A stretch of DNA of 64,000 nt from Mesaphorura yosii (lineage: Eukaryota > Arthropoda > Collembola > Poduromorpha > Tullbergiidae): the NCBI GenBank assembly GCA_009869945.1, contig WIXG01000074.1, positions 186,001 to 250,000 on the forward strand. The letters are read 5' to 3'. Shown piece after piece: positions 63,479 to 64,000 of this stretch. Position numbers and translations under genes: made by a program. Below the pieces are notes generated by a model. That model ran no database searches. It saw only the letters and a list, made by a program, of their open reading frames with translations, and was not told the DNA's origin. Numbering within the stretch: position 1 is the first letter of the stretch; every line of letters begins with the position of its first letter.

Positions 63479-64000
63479 GTAAGCGTATGAATATGTAATG
63501 TAGTGTGAATCCTGTCGATCGATCTTGCGTACCTTTCCATACTAGCCCAGCATTCAAGTCGACGCGATGCTCTGCCGAGTCTCCAGATTAAAATCTTTCC
63601 GAGGAACGAGCTTTGAGCTTCTCCTTCGAGGCCGTGGCAGTCGACCGACCAGCGTCACTTTGCATTTCGCATTTCGCCTTCATTTTCCTCCTTCTGGCCG
63701 GCCCGGTGAGCAGCCCTCCGCCACAGTGCCCGTACCACCATCAGCAGCATCCATTATGCATACGCAATTTGTTTCTGCATTGATGATGATGAAGTGCGTG
63801 CGAGCGAGAGCGAAATTCATTTGTTTTAAAAACCATGATTGCTTCTTCCGCACTGCAGAGCCACGCGGGCGAACGAGAGAGCAGTGCAGTGCACGGGACA
63901 GATTAACAACCTCTGTGAACTGTGAATTTGAACTTTAGAACGCTCTGCTTGATCGCCGTGCTCCGCCATTTATTATTACTATCATCTTCATCATCAGCTT
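63479..64000. other. End of window, no gene supported
   Basis: A 123-codon plus-strand frame (63567-63938) is Arg/Ser-rich and has no motif. If the exon ending at 63478 is real, this is the start of its intron. Confidence 0.35.

Noticed and set aside
1-64000. Mobile elements, virus-derived elements, CRISPR arrays or rRNA
   Set aside because: No reverse transcriptase, integrase, transposase or capsid motif, no long terminal or inverted repeats, no spaced repeat array and no rRNA-like block were noticed by eye; small non-coding elements could be missed.

Overview
The window looks like a piece of an arthropod-type animal genome. The genes are split by many short introns (several of 59-100 bp), poly(A) signals are AATAAA or ATTAAA, and every recognised product belongs to an animal family: heparan sulfate N-deacetylase/N-sulfotransferase, Rh ammonium channel, perilipin, TET dioxygenase. 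I see no bacterial, viral or retroelement coding motif. The small introns and the insect-like gene set suggest a small-genome arthropod such as a crustacean or springtail, but the exact group cannot be read from the sequence alone.

Layout. 1-5.75 kb, plus strand: the 3' two thirds of an NDST gene, 16 exons, one of them followed by a GC-AG intron. 6.3-8.6 kb, plus: an HMGA-like AT-hook chromatin protein. 9.2-15.0 kb, plus: an Rh-type ammonium channel with two alternative first coding modules, one giving a normal Rh protein and the other adding a cytoplasmic head of about 200 residues. 15.16-16.17 kb, minus: an uncharacterised serine-rich protein, convergent with Rh. 16.4-18.6 kb, minus: a short perilipin. 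18.6-26.5 kb: no gene seen. 26.5-33.6 kb, minus: a CXXC-less TET dioxygenase with a low-complexity head of about 700 residues and an insert of about 500 residues in the catalytic fold. 33.6-64 kb: about 30 kb of largely gene-free DNA that may hold upstream TET exons and enhancers. Inside it, on the plus strand at 43.2-46.95 kb, I find a candidate unannotated small gene: TATA box, initiator, ATG-free leader, 22-codon first exon, phase-compatible 69-codon last exon and two poly(A) signals. At 63.3-63.5 kb there is a weaker promoter and first-exon candidate for a plus-strand gene running out of the window.

The genes do not form one pathway. They cover extracellular matrix (NDST), chromatin (HMGA-like, TET), nitrogen transport (Rh) and lipid storage (perilipin). 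Exon borders were set by hand from splice-site consensus, reading-frame phase and remembered family sequences. Every coding junction given for NDST, the AT-hook gene, Rh, perilipin and TET keeps frame.
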